Positions 1 through 5,387 of a stretch of 5,468 nucleotides of DNA are shown piece by piece. Numbering within the stretch: the first letter of the stretch is position 1; each line of letters starts with the position of its first letter. A program made the position numbers and the translations under genes. The DNA is taken from contig JAGRHM010000656.1 in the NCBI GenBank assembly GCA_020445005.1, positions 1 to 5,468 on the forward strand, given 5' to 3'. Source of the DNA: Candidatus Competibacteraceae bacterium. GTDB lineage: Bacteria > Pseudomonadota > Gammaproteobacteria > Competibacterales > Competibacteraceae. The notes beneath the pieces are model-generated. The model was not told the origin of the DNA, made no database searches, and saw only the letters and a list, made by a program, of their open reading frames with translations.

Positions 1-103
1 CGATGGGAATCCGGGTCGGTGGCGGCGTGGGCTGCTGGTTGGCACAGGCAGCCAGTATGAGCGTCGTTAAAACAATCGAGAATCCGCGCAATCGTAGTCG
101 CAT
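1..103 (-). CDS. gspD: Lipoprotein, probably GspD secretin (N-terminal end only)
   Basis: An ATG at 101-103 opens a frame that runs off the window at base 1 (34 full codons seen). The peptide has a basic start (MRLRLRG), a hydrophobic core, and a lipobox L17-A18-A19-C20, so signal peptidase II should cut before Cys20. Residue 21 is Ala, not Asp, which fits sorting to the outer membrane. After it comes a Gln/Pro/Thr-rich linker (ANQQPTPPPTR). A purine-rich AGGGGG (113-118) lies 9 nt upstream. The lipoprotein nature is seen directly. The call as GspD is inference: in the Xanthomonas xps cluster the gene after N is xpsD, whose secretin is itself a lipoprotein. No secretin domain is inside the window. 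A pilotin or other lipoprotein is the main alternative. Confidence 0.6.
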   Translation of the reverse strand, partial: MRLRLRGFSIVLTTLILAACANQQPTPPPTRIPI

Positions 104-112
104 CGGCGCTTT

Positions 113-118
113 CCCCCT
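113..118 (-). promoter_or_regulatory. Ribosome binding site of the lipoprotein (putative gspD) gene
   Basis: AGGGGG on the minus strand precedes the ATG at 101-103 by 9 nt. It supports this ATG as a real start. Unlike the genes before it, this one has its own site outside any upstream coding region. Confidence 0.5.
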
Positions 119-134
119 GGTTGCGTTATTAAGT

Positions 135-158
135 GAAAATCTTGCGGAACCCCGCAAG
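135..158 (-). terminator. Candidate intrinsic terminator or attenuator hairpin after gspN
   Basis: On the minus strand a perfect 7-bp stem (CTTGCGG / CCGCAAG, arms 152-158 and 141-147) closes a 4-nt GGTT loop and is followed by ATTTTC. It begins 35 bp after the gspN stop and lies before the ribosome site of the lipoprotein gene. The shape is that of a short rho-independent terminator, but the T-run has only four T, so termination may be partial. The DNA past the opposite arm is not T-rich, so it should not act on the plus strand. It may lower expression of the next gene relative to gspH-N, or be an mRNA-end stabiliser. Confidence 0.5.
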
Positions 159-193
159 GCGTTAACAGGCGCTGTCGTCGGTCAACCCTTGGT

Positions 194-955
194 CTATCGG
201 GACAGCACACCGGAAAAACTGAGCGTCCATCGCCCCTCCCCGTCAGGCGGACCCAACAGGTTCATCGCCTGGCGAAGCGCACGATTTTCCGTATCTCGAA
301 TCGCTGCCTGACCGTTAAACCGGTACCGGCCATCAGGTTGCAGGCTGAAATTCCCCTCCAGCATCAGCGGACCGTTATTGTCCTTGACAACCCCCTGAAC
401 ACCCTCCGAGTCAGCCGAATTCACCCGAGCTGTGAAATCGCCCAGCATCAGTGGCTGACCCAAAGTGAGTCTTAAGTCCATCATGCGAATCATACCAGAT
501 GCACTTAAGGGCTGTCCGTCCGAGTTCAAACGGAAATCCAGCAGATCAAATTCCACAACTCCCTGTAAGGGTAGTTTAGGTTGTCGGGCTAAAACAGCGA
601 ATTCGGTAAGAAGCAGTCGGCCCATCAGCTTTTGCAAACGGATGTGCTGGCTAGCATCGACTGCTGCGTTTCCTGAAAACCGTATTTCAGGATCGTCGAC
701 ATTCAGGTGAAATTCCAGCCATCCGGTGAATAAAGCCAGCGGTCGCCAAGCCCATTGTAGCCGATCAAGGCGGACACTGCGCCAGGCTACGCCCTGTGCA
801 GAGCCGTCGATGGCCGCGCCTTCGACGGTTTGCACGCTGAAACCCGGCAGTTGTTTGGCAAATTGCTCCGTCACCACGCTGGCCGGTGCTTGCAGAGCCA
901 GAAACAGTAGATAGGCCAGTAGCCCCGGCAGACCATAGCCTAAAATGCGGGTCAC
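194..955 (-). CDS. gspN: GspN, accessory inner-membrane protein of the T2SS
   Basis: The 253-residue protein has one N-terminal hydrophobic segment (about 8-28, YGLPGLLAYLLFLALQAPAS) and an otherwise soluble, probably periplasmic beta-rich domain. The stretch VEGAAIDGSAQGVAWRSVRL (about 44-63), followed by LQWAWRPLALFTGWLEF, is typical of the GspN family (a GT-x-W/GSA motif, then W-x-x-x-PLAL). Its exact role is not settled. GspN is missing from many T2SS clusters. In Xanthomonas, XpsN has been reported to associate with XpsL and XpsM and to take a linking role toward the secretin like that of GspC. The start is GTG in a GTGA overlap with gspM, with AAGGG (964-968) 8 nt upstream. It ends in TAG, after which the tight overlaps stop: 90 bp separate it from the next gene. 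Confidence 0.88.
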   Translation of the reverse strand: MTRILGYGLPGLLAYLLFLALQAPASVVTEQFAKQLPGFSVQTVEGAAIDGSAQGVAWRSVRLDRLQWAWRPLALFTGWLEFHLNVDDPEIRFSGNAAVDASQHIRLQKLMGRLLLTEFAVLARQPKLPLQGVVEFDLLDFRLNSDGQPLSASGMIRMMDLRLTLGQPLMLGDFTARVNSADSEGVQGVVKDNNGPLMLEGNFSLQPDGRYRFNGQAAIRDTENRALRQAMNLLGPPDGEGRWTLSFSGVLSR

Positions 956-1443
956 GGTTGTGGCCCTTGCAGAATGACTCGGGCGTTCACTCGTCCTGGA
1001 GCTGCAGCGCGATCCACACTAAGGTTGATGAGCGTGATGCGGTGTTCATGCTCCAGCGCGCTGAGCCAGGGGAGCAGTTTGTCAAACTCAACTGCATCCA
1101 GGCGGGCGTTCAGTTTGTCATCGCTTTGTGGAGTGATCTGCTTTAAGGCAGCGCCCAATCCAGCGGCGCGCGCGGTCTGATCCACCCGGGTCAACAGCGA
1201 GCGACCATCGGCCGGGGATTGCGCAGCGCCGGTGTTGTTGCTCAGACGCTGGATTTCCCGGGCAGCCTGACGCATCCAGGCAAGGTCAGCGCGTTGTTCG
1301 GCGACTCGTTGCTGGAGTCGGCGATGGCTGGATTGAAACGGCTCCCAAATCAGCACAGAACCCAGGATGAGCAACGCCAGCACGGCACCGCCGCCGACCA
1401 GCCATTGCTCCCGGACGCCAAGATGATCCCACCATGCTTTCAT
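952..1443 (-). CDS. gspM: GspM, inner-membrane platform protein of the T2SS
   Basis: The 163-residue protein has a short cytoplasmic start (MKAWWDHLGVREQW), one membrane helix at about 14-33, and then WEPF and a long helical, Gln/Arg-rich stretch (about 38-68) leading to a small periplasmic domain. This is the GspM/XcpZ plan, and REQW just before the helix is common in the family. GspM binds GspL through the periplasmic ferredoxin-like domains and helps stabilise the platform that holds GspE, GspF and the pseudopilus. The ATG lies in an ATGA overlap with the gspL stop, with AAGG about 7 nt upstream, still inside gspL. The TGA overlaps the gspN GTG by 4 bp. Length and position agree; GspM sequences diverge strongly, so position between L and N adds much of the certainty. 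Confidence 0.9.
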   Translation of the reverse strand: MKAWWDHLGVREQWLVGGGAVLALLILGSVLIWEPFQSSHRRLQQRVAEQRADLAWMRQAAREIQRLSNNTGAAQSPADGRSLLTRVDQTARAAGLGAALKQITPQSDDKLNARLDAVEFDKLLPWLSALEHEHRITLINLSVDRAAAPGRVNARVILQGPQP

Positions 1444-2630
1444 GAGGCCGCCTTTTTTAGCGTGACCCGGCTTTCCAGCCGTCCCTCGCGCTGGGTGGTG
1501 CGCATTTCCGCCTGGATGCCGGGTTGCTGTTCAAGTCGTTGCCGGAGCTGATCCAGAGTCGCCGGATTACCACCCTCGAGCGCCAGATCCAGTTGGCCCT
1601 CGCGGTAGCTGAGACTCCGCAAGGCGATATCGGGAAAATCGGCAAGTGGTTGTCCACCCTGGTAGAGCAACTCAAGAAACGCGCCGCTGCGCTGATCAGT
1701 TGGGGTTAATTCGTCCAGGCGGGTTTCCAGTTGCACTTTAGGATTGACAATGCGGGTCGCGCCGGGCACAGCGATTTTATACACTTCCTCCATTTGAACC
1801 CCGAGAGCGACTTGTTCCCGCCGCAACTGCTGATGTTCGTAAACCAGGGCGGTCCCTTGCAGCAACAGCCACACGCCGGCCAGGATCGCCGCCGCCCGCC
1901 AAGGCCGCAGCCGCCGTTTCCATTGCGTTTGCCGGCTGTAGGGACCTTGCAGCAAATTCAATATCGTTGCTGGCTGATAACCGGCCATGAAGAGTTGCAG
2001 CGGTTCGCCAAGCCCCTCTTCCACTTGCCAGGTTATGCTGCTCGCGATGCGTTCTGGTGGCGGACTGCCCCAGATTCGCAGACGTTGGGGTTGGGCATCG
2101 CCCGCTTCGGCAAGAGCCTGTTCCAGGAACAAGTTGAGCGATTCCCGCTCCAGCGCAAATCCTGCCCAGCAACCGGTGCGCACGACAGCGCGTCCGTTTT
2201 CCACAAGTACGCTCCAATCCCCTTCCTGCCAGGGTAAGAGCAAAGCATCCGGGATCACCGCCGTCGGAGCGAGTCCAGCCTGGGCGCAGGTTTCCAGCCA
2301 GTCGCGCAGCACGACATGGTCAAGCGTCGCAACCGGCAGGCGATTGCCGTCCGGTGTGTGGGCCATCGCGAAGTGCAAGGTCTCGATATCATCAATTAAC
2401 TGGTCTTCCAAAGCATAAGGGACGGCGCGCGCCCATAGCGCGCGGTTACGTGCAGGTAGAGGAATCTGGTGCAGCGTAACGGTTTCGCTGGGCGCGACCA
2501 GGATGAGACGCGCGTTACCTGATTGATTCGCCAGTTCAGGTAATGGCCCGCGTTGCACGATGTTATCGGGACACAACCATTCGCCTTGTGCAGCAGGGAG
2601 GATACGGAAAAATAACCGGGGAATAGGCAC
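1440..2630 (-). CDS. gspL: GspL, inner-membrane platform protein of the T2SS
   Basis: From the chosen GTG the product is 396 residues, normal for GspL/XcpY. The cytoplasmic part (about 1-240) is the actin-like domain that binds the GspE ATPase; it shows ALWARAVPYALEDQLIDDIE at about residues 64-83 and the conserved LNLLQGPYSRQ before the membrane. A single membrane segment spans about 245-264 (AAAILAGVWLLLQGTALVY), followed by a coiled-coil-like stretch and a periplasmic ferredoxin-like domain (about 320-390) that pairs with GspM. Start choice: a TTG at 2637-2639 would overlap the gspK TGA by 4 bp, but the AGGA at 2640-2643 touches it. The same AGGA is 9 nt from the GTG at 2628-2630, a workable spacing. 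The longer TTG version (399 residues, adding MRS) remains possible. The stop overlaps gspM by 4 bp. Confidence 0.92.
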   Translation of the reverse strand: MPIPRLFFRILPAAQGEWLCPDNIVQRGPLPELANQSGNARLILVAPSETVTLHQIPLPARNRALWARAVPYALEDQLIDDIETLHFAMAHTPDGNRLPVATLDHVVLRDWLETCAQAGLAPTAVIPDALLLPWQEGDWSVLVENGRAVVRTGCWAGFALERESLNLFLEQALAEAGDAQPQRLRIWGSPPPERIASSITWQVEEGLGEPLQLFMAGYQPATILNLLQGPYSRQTQWKRRLRPWRAAAILAGVWLLLQGTALVYEHQQLRREQVALGVQMEEVYKIAVPGATRIVNPKVQLETRLDELTPTDQRSGAFLELLYQGGQPLADFPDIALRSLSYREGQLDLALEGGNPATLDQLRQRLEQQPGIQAEMRTTQREGRLESRVTLKKAAS

Positions 2631-2635
2631 AGATC

Positions 2636-3748
2636 TCAATCCTGGTAGCCAAAGCTGCGTCGCAGGATGCGAGCGCCTTGATCGTCACGAACAATAACAC
2701 TGGATAAAAACGCATGACCATCGCCAACCCGCGCGTCGGCGCGCAGTAGAAAATACTGACTACTAACGCTTAGCAGCGATTTTAATTCCGCATTGAGGGT
2801 TATTTTCGCCGCATTCAGAAATTCATCAACATTTTCATAACCATCGGTGGGTCGATCTTGAAGCAAACGCTCCATTTCGGCAGGTTCCAATCCGTCGCTT
2901 AAAGCGGCCAAAACCTCTGCCGGCGCGGTGTTGATATTCAATGCAGTACCCGGCGGTAGCGCACACACCAGCGGCGCCAGTTTGTTATATGTTTCCTGAT
3001 CCATACCCTTGATCAGGCGCAGTTCGGAAATGCTGATGACGGGCTGATTTCCAGCCAGGTAAGGCGGATTCAGAATCGTATAATCGCTATCCTCAGCGCC
3101 GTCGGGAAACAGCGGATCGGGGTCGGGATCAACCCAGTCGGCTATCGCTTGCGCCAGTTCGGGTTTCAGCTCCAGAAGCGTTAACAGGCGTTGCAGGGTT
3201 TGCAGTTGTGCTTGATCGAGGCCGGCTTTAGCAGATGGGGGACGGTTGCGATCCCTGGAGGCAAGGGCATTGGATTGATCTGCTGAAGAATCATCCGGAT
3301 TCTCCTCGGGTTCCTCATCACTGTTTGCGGAGATTTCCAGATTATCATCCGGATCGTCTGGTGATCCGACTAACGCAGGCCGCCATAGATTATTGAGATT
3401 GAAGCAGCCCTGCAAATCACGGATTTTTGCCGAAAGACGCCCGCCCTCGACGGGTAGCGCTGGCGGCAGGTGAGCCCATTCCTCGTCGGGGTGATCGGTC
3501 TGGTTTTTTTGCCCATCCCGGATCAGGATCAGTTTAGCCCACTGTTCAAGACCCAGTGCATACAAGCGGGCCTGTTGCTGATGCTGGAGAACAGTGCTGC
3601 GGCGAATCGCGATCTGTTGCAGGGTGGCGAGACTGGTCGCAGTCAGACTGGCCAGAAAGACGATCAGTAACACCGTGATCAAGGCAACGCCGCCTTGGCG
3701 AGGAACAACAGCGTTAGCCGGGCAAGGGCAACAGGCGGGTAATGGCAC
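2636..3748 (-). CDS. gspK: GspK, minor pseudopilin capping the T2SS pseudopilus
   Basis: The 370-residue protein has leader MPLPACCPCPANAVVPRQGG, then VALITVLLIVFLASLTA. The +5 residue is Thr25, not Glu; lack of Glu5 is a known mark of GspK and fits its place at the very tip. Downstream are CFNLNN (115-120), a helical SAM-like part (about 176-265) with ADWVDPDPDP, GAEDSDY and SELRLIKGM, and NINTAPAEVLAAL (271-283), all GspK/XcpX hallmarks. GspK is larger than other pseudopilins, and this length is a little above usual because of an acidic insert at about 128-175. The GTG start is well supported: GGAGG (3755-3759) lies 6 nt upstream. The gene begins 35 bp inside gspJ in another frame. Its TGA abuts gspL. 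Three Cys in the leader are odd but would be removed on processing. Confidence 0.93.
   Translation of the reverse strand: MPLPACCPCPANAVVPRQGGVALITVLLIVFLASLTATSLATLQQIAIRRSTVLQHQQQARLYALGLEQWAKLILIRDGQKNQTDHPDEEWAHLPPALPVEGGRLSAKIRDLQGCFNLNNLWRPALVGSPDDPDDNLEISANSDEEPEENPDDSSADQSNALASRDRNRPPSAKAGLDQAQLQTLQRLLTLLELKPELAQAIADWVDPDPDPLFPDGAEDSDYTILNPPYLAGNQPVISISELRLIKGMDQETYNKLAPLVCALPPGTALNINTAPAEVLAALSDGLEPAEMERLLQDRPTDGYENVDEFLNAAKITLNAELKSLLSVSSQYFLLRADARVGDGHAFLSSVIVRDDQGARILRRSFGYQD
2640..2643 (-). promoter_or_regulatory. Ribosome binding site deciding the gspL start
   Basis: AGGA directly abuts a possible TTG start (2637-2639), which is too close for use. It lies 9 nt from the GTG at 2628-2630, which favours the GTG. 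The site sits within the last codons of gspK, so gspL translation is likely coupled to gspK. Confidence 0.5.
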
Positions 3749-4388
3749 CCCAGTCCTCCAGAGTCAAGGTGATTTCCACCGCGCGCGGCAGCATATTGAG
3801 GTCAGGCGGCAGACTGTCATCGGCGGCGCTGCTGGCCGGCGGCGGCCAGGCGTTTTGCCAGGCGCCGCTTTGATCCAGAAAGCGCGCCCGGAATGCGCTG
3901 ACCTGGTCCAGCAGCAGCGTTTCCCGGGGTTCCAGGGCCCCGCCCCGATCCAGCACGGTCCAATACAATCGCCACAGTCGCCCCTCCCGCAACCGATAAG
4001 CGATTCGCTGCAAACTGGCGCGCGGCTGACCCAGAGGATTATCCCAGCCGGCGCGGGTCAAAATCAGCGCGTCGTTGAGCAACTCTCCACCCCGCAGCGC
4101 CGGTTGCGGTTCGCCATATTCATCCCGGACGCCACGCGGCAGGGCTTGCTCAATGTCCTGTTCCAGGCGGAAAACCGCCAGTTGCACTGCCGCCAGCCGA
4201 CGATTCTCCTCCTCGACAGCGGCACGCGTGAACAGAACGCTGCGCAGGCCACTGTAGGCCGCCGTCGCCATGATCGCGAATACCGCCAGGGCGACCAGCA
4301 ATTCCAACAGAGTAAAGCCGCAGAATCGATGTCGACTCCCCTTTCCCACAAGCGGGAGAGGAGTTGGGGGAAAGGGGTCATTTTTCAT
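3714..4388 (-). CDS. gspJ: GspJ, minor pseudopilin of the T2SS, with unusually long leader
   Basis: This 224-residue protein carries the prepilin motif CGFTLLELLVALAVFAIM, with cleavage after Gly24 and Glu29 at +5. The body is clearly GspJ/XcpW: LTRAGWDNPLGQPRASLQRI (about 110-129), YRLREGRLWR and YWTVLDR follow in the usual order. It forms the pseudopilus tip with GspI and GspK. The ATG overlaps the gspI stop (ATGA, 4385-4388), but no Shine-Dalgarno sequence precedes it, so translation probably depends on re-initiation after gspI. The 24-residue leader, rich in proline near its start, is longer than the usual 6-10 residues because a GC-rich palindromic repeat lies within it (about 4336-4379). 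An in-frame GTG at 4347-4349 would give an 11-residue leader but also lacks a ribosome site. The last 35 bp overlap gspK. Confidence 0.92.
   Translation of the reverse strand: MKNDPFPPTPLPLVGKGSRHRFCGFTLLELLVALAVFAIMATAAYSGLRSVLFTRAAVEEENRRLAAVQLAVFRLEQDIEQALPRGVRDEYGEPQPALRGGELLNDALILTRAGWDNPLGQPRASLQRIAYRLREGRLWRLYWTVLDRGGALEPRETLLLDQVSAFRARFLDQSGAWQNAWPPPASSAADDSLPPDLNMLPRAVEITLTLEDWGAITRLLPLPG
3755..3759 (-). promoter_or_regulatory. Ribosome binding site fixing the gspK GTG start
   Basis: GGAGG on the minus strand, inside the gspJ coding region, is 6 nt before the GTG at 3746-3748. It is the strongest Shine-Dalgarno sequence in the window. No other in-frame start codon occurs between this GTG and the prepilin cleavage site, so it settles the start and the 35-bp overlap with gspJ. 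It also suggests that gspK can initiate on its own. Confidence 0.75.
4336..4379 (-). repeat. REP-like GC-rich palindromic repeat inside the gspJ leader
   Basis: The minus strand reads as a pyrimidine-rich tract, CCCCTTTCCCCCAACTCCTC, then TCCCGCTTGTGGGAAAGGGG. It contains a perfect 10-bp inverted repeat (CCCCTTTCCC at 4338-4347 and GGGAAAGGGG at 4368-4377, plus-strand coordinates) and a second, imperfect hairpin around the CGCTTG loop. From memory this resembles the widespread bacterial intergenic repeat of form CCCTCACCCCAACCCCTCTCCCG...CGGGAGAGGG. Here it is not intergenic: it encodes about residues 4-18 of the GspJ leader, a part removed by the prepilin peptidase. I see only one copy in the window, so repeat status rests on that resemblance. 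Confidence 0.6.
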
Positions 4389-4867
4389 CGCGGCGTCGTT
4401 GAGGGGCGTCCCTTGGGCGGGGAGCTTCTGGGGGATTGATCTTCAGGAGTTGGGTTCCCTGCTGCAGGATCAGGATTGGATTGATCCCCGGTAGGCAGCT
4501 CAGGAGGCTTGGCCTTGAAGGCGGTCAATACACTCAATGCTGAAGCATTTTCGGCGCTGCGCACCGTAACTTCGAGTCGGCGCAGATCAGGGTCATCGGT
4601 TTTCGCAAAGCGCGCTTCCCAGCGCCAGGCGCGATTGGCCAGCTCGGCGTTGCCTTGTTGAGAGCCTTCTTCGGGCCAGGGTTCAGGATCAAGTAACAAT
4701 TCGTTGACTTTATTAAGGGCTACCCAACCGGCGAAGGTTTGATCGCGCAAATAAGCGGTGCTGGCGATGCTTTGCGTCGCAGCGTTGATAATGGCTCCCA
4801 TGGCGATCGCCAGCACCGCTAGAGCAACTAGCACTTCCAGCAGCGTAAAGCCGGTCGCGCGTTTCAC
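4385..4867 (-). CDS. gspI: GspI, minor pseudopilin of the T2SS, with long proline-rich tail
   Basis: The 160-residue product starts with leader MKRATG, cleaved before FTLLEVLVALAVLAIAMGA; Glu11 is at +5 of the mature protein. This start region is typical of GspI/XcpV. The central part (about 42-120) fits the GspI globular fold, including VALNKVNELL and WRWEARF. In the family GspI pairs with GspJ and GspK to make the tip complex and starts pseudopilus assembly. The start is GTG, inside a GTGA overlap with the gspH stop; an AGGA (4877-4880) sits 9 nt upstream. Odd feature: residues 121-160 form a tail with 12 prolines in 40 residues, plus Ser, Asp and Gly, and no predicted fold. GspI proteins usually end at about 120-130 residues. 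The stop overlaps the gspJ start by 4 bp (ATGA). Confidence 0.92.
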   Translation of the reverse strand: MKRATGFTLLEVLVALAVLAIAMGAIINAATQSIASTAYLRDQTFAGWVALNKVNELLLDPEPWPEEGSQQGNAELANRAWRWEARFAKTDDPDLRRLEVTVRSAENASALSVLTAFKAKPPELPTGDQSNPDPAAGNPTPEDQSPRSSPPKGRPSTTPR

Positions 4868-5364
4868 CGCACGGTTTCCTGCAGGGTCAACCGCCCCATG
4901 GCATCGCTGGCCACTCGATACAACGGCGCGTCGAGCGACGGATCATCGGCTAGGCTGAACACGGCGACAAACTCGGTCGCCTCGCCGCTATTCAATAGCA
5001 GCACCTGGGGAAAATCCGTCCTTTCCAGTCGGACCGGGCGATCCTCAACCCATAACCCCAGTACAATATCTTCGGGTAATGCATGGCGGATCAGGCTATT
5101 CGTCGCATCAAGGGAGCGCCAGGAACCTTGCTCGTCAAGACCTAAAATGGCGTAACCCTGCTTATCAAACTGAATGCCGCGTACCTCTCCGGTGAGTATC
5201 GCTTCCTGCTGATGTAACTCCACCAGCGCCGCCAACCGGCGTCCTTCCTCAGCCAACCGATCCCGTGGACCGCCGCCGATCGACAGCACCGCCAAGCTGC
5301 TGAGAATGCCGATGAGCACCATCACCACCATGATTTCCAGCAAGGTAAAACCGCGAAGCATCAT
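4864..5364 (-). CDS. gspH: GspH, minor pseudopilin of the T2SS
   Basis: This 166-residue protein has a class III (type IV prepilin-like) signal: a short basic leader MMLRG, cleavage after Gly5, then FTLLEIMVV with Glu10 at the +5 position and a hydrophobic helix to about residue 28. The rest is a soluble periplasmic domain ending in the GspH-type pattern LLLNSGEATEF (about 122-132) and a D-x-x-G-x-L stretch near the end. Length is normal for GspH/XcpU. In the family it is a minor pseudopilin of the pseudopilus tip, processed by GspO/PilD. There are two consecutive ATG codons; I use the first because a CAGG ribosome-site candidate (5374-5377) lies 9 nt from it. The gene follows gspG by 23 bp and its TGA overlaps the gspI start by 4 bp. 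H versus another minor pseudopilin is supported by both position and sequence. Confidence 0.92.
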   Translation of the reverse strand: MMLRGFTLLEIMVVMVLIGILSSLAVLSIGGGPRDRLAEEGRRLAALVELHQQEAILTGEVRGIQFDKQGYAILGLDEQGSWRSLDATNSLIRHALPEDIVLGLWVEDRPVRLERTDFPQVLLLNSGEATEFVAVFSLADDPSLDAPLYRVASDAMGRLTLQETVR

Positions 5365-5387
5365 GAACTGAAACCTGCAACCTTTCT

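Noticed and set aside
121..160. Possible sigma-70 promoter for the lipoprotein gene (TTGCGG, with TTAATA/TAATAA further down)
   Set aside because: The spacing to the best -10-like hexamer is about 19 bp, the matches are weak, and the -35 would lie within the hairpin stem. Not enough to list as a feature.
3..311. A 102-codon plus-strand frame over the gspN end and the intergenic gap
   Set aside because: It runs opposite gspN and the lipoprotein signal peptide, has no ribosome site in view, and its product looks like nothing known.
2426..2444. Perfect 7-bp inverted repeat CGCGCGC/GCGCGCG with a 5-nt loop
   Set aside because: It is inside gspL and encodes the conserved ALWARAVPY segment. Alanine and arginine codons explain the GC alternation, and no T-run follows.
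3746..3820. Missing Glu5 in the GspK prepilin motif as a possible defect
   Set aside because: Lack of Glu at +5 is normal for GspK proteins, so Thr25 here is expected and not a mutation.
3594..4439. A 281-codon open frame on the plus strand
   Set aside because: It lies opposite gspK and gspJ, whose products are clearly recognisable. The translated plus-strand protein has no recognisable domain and looks like a GC-rich shadow.
4380..4440. G-rich plus-strand tract beside the repeat, possibly a second repeat unit
   Set aside because: It codes for the end of the GspI tail and has no clear inverted repeat or match to the neighbouring element; the G-richness alone is not evidence.
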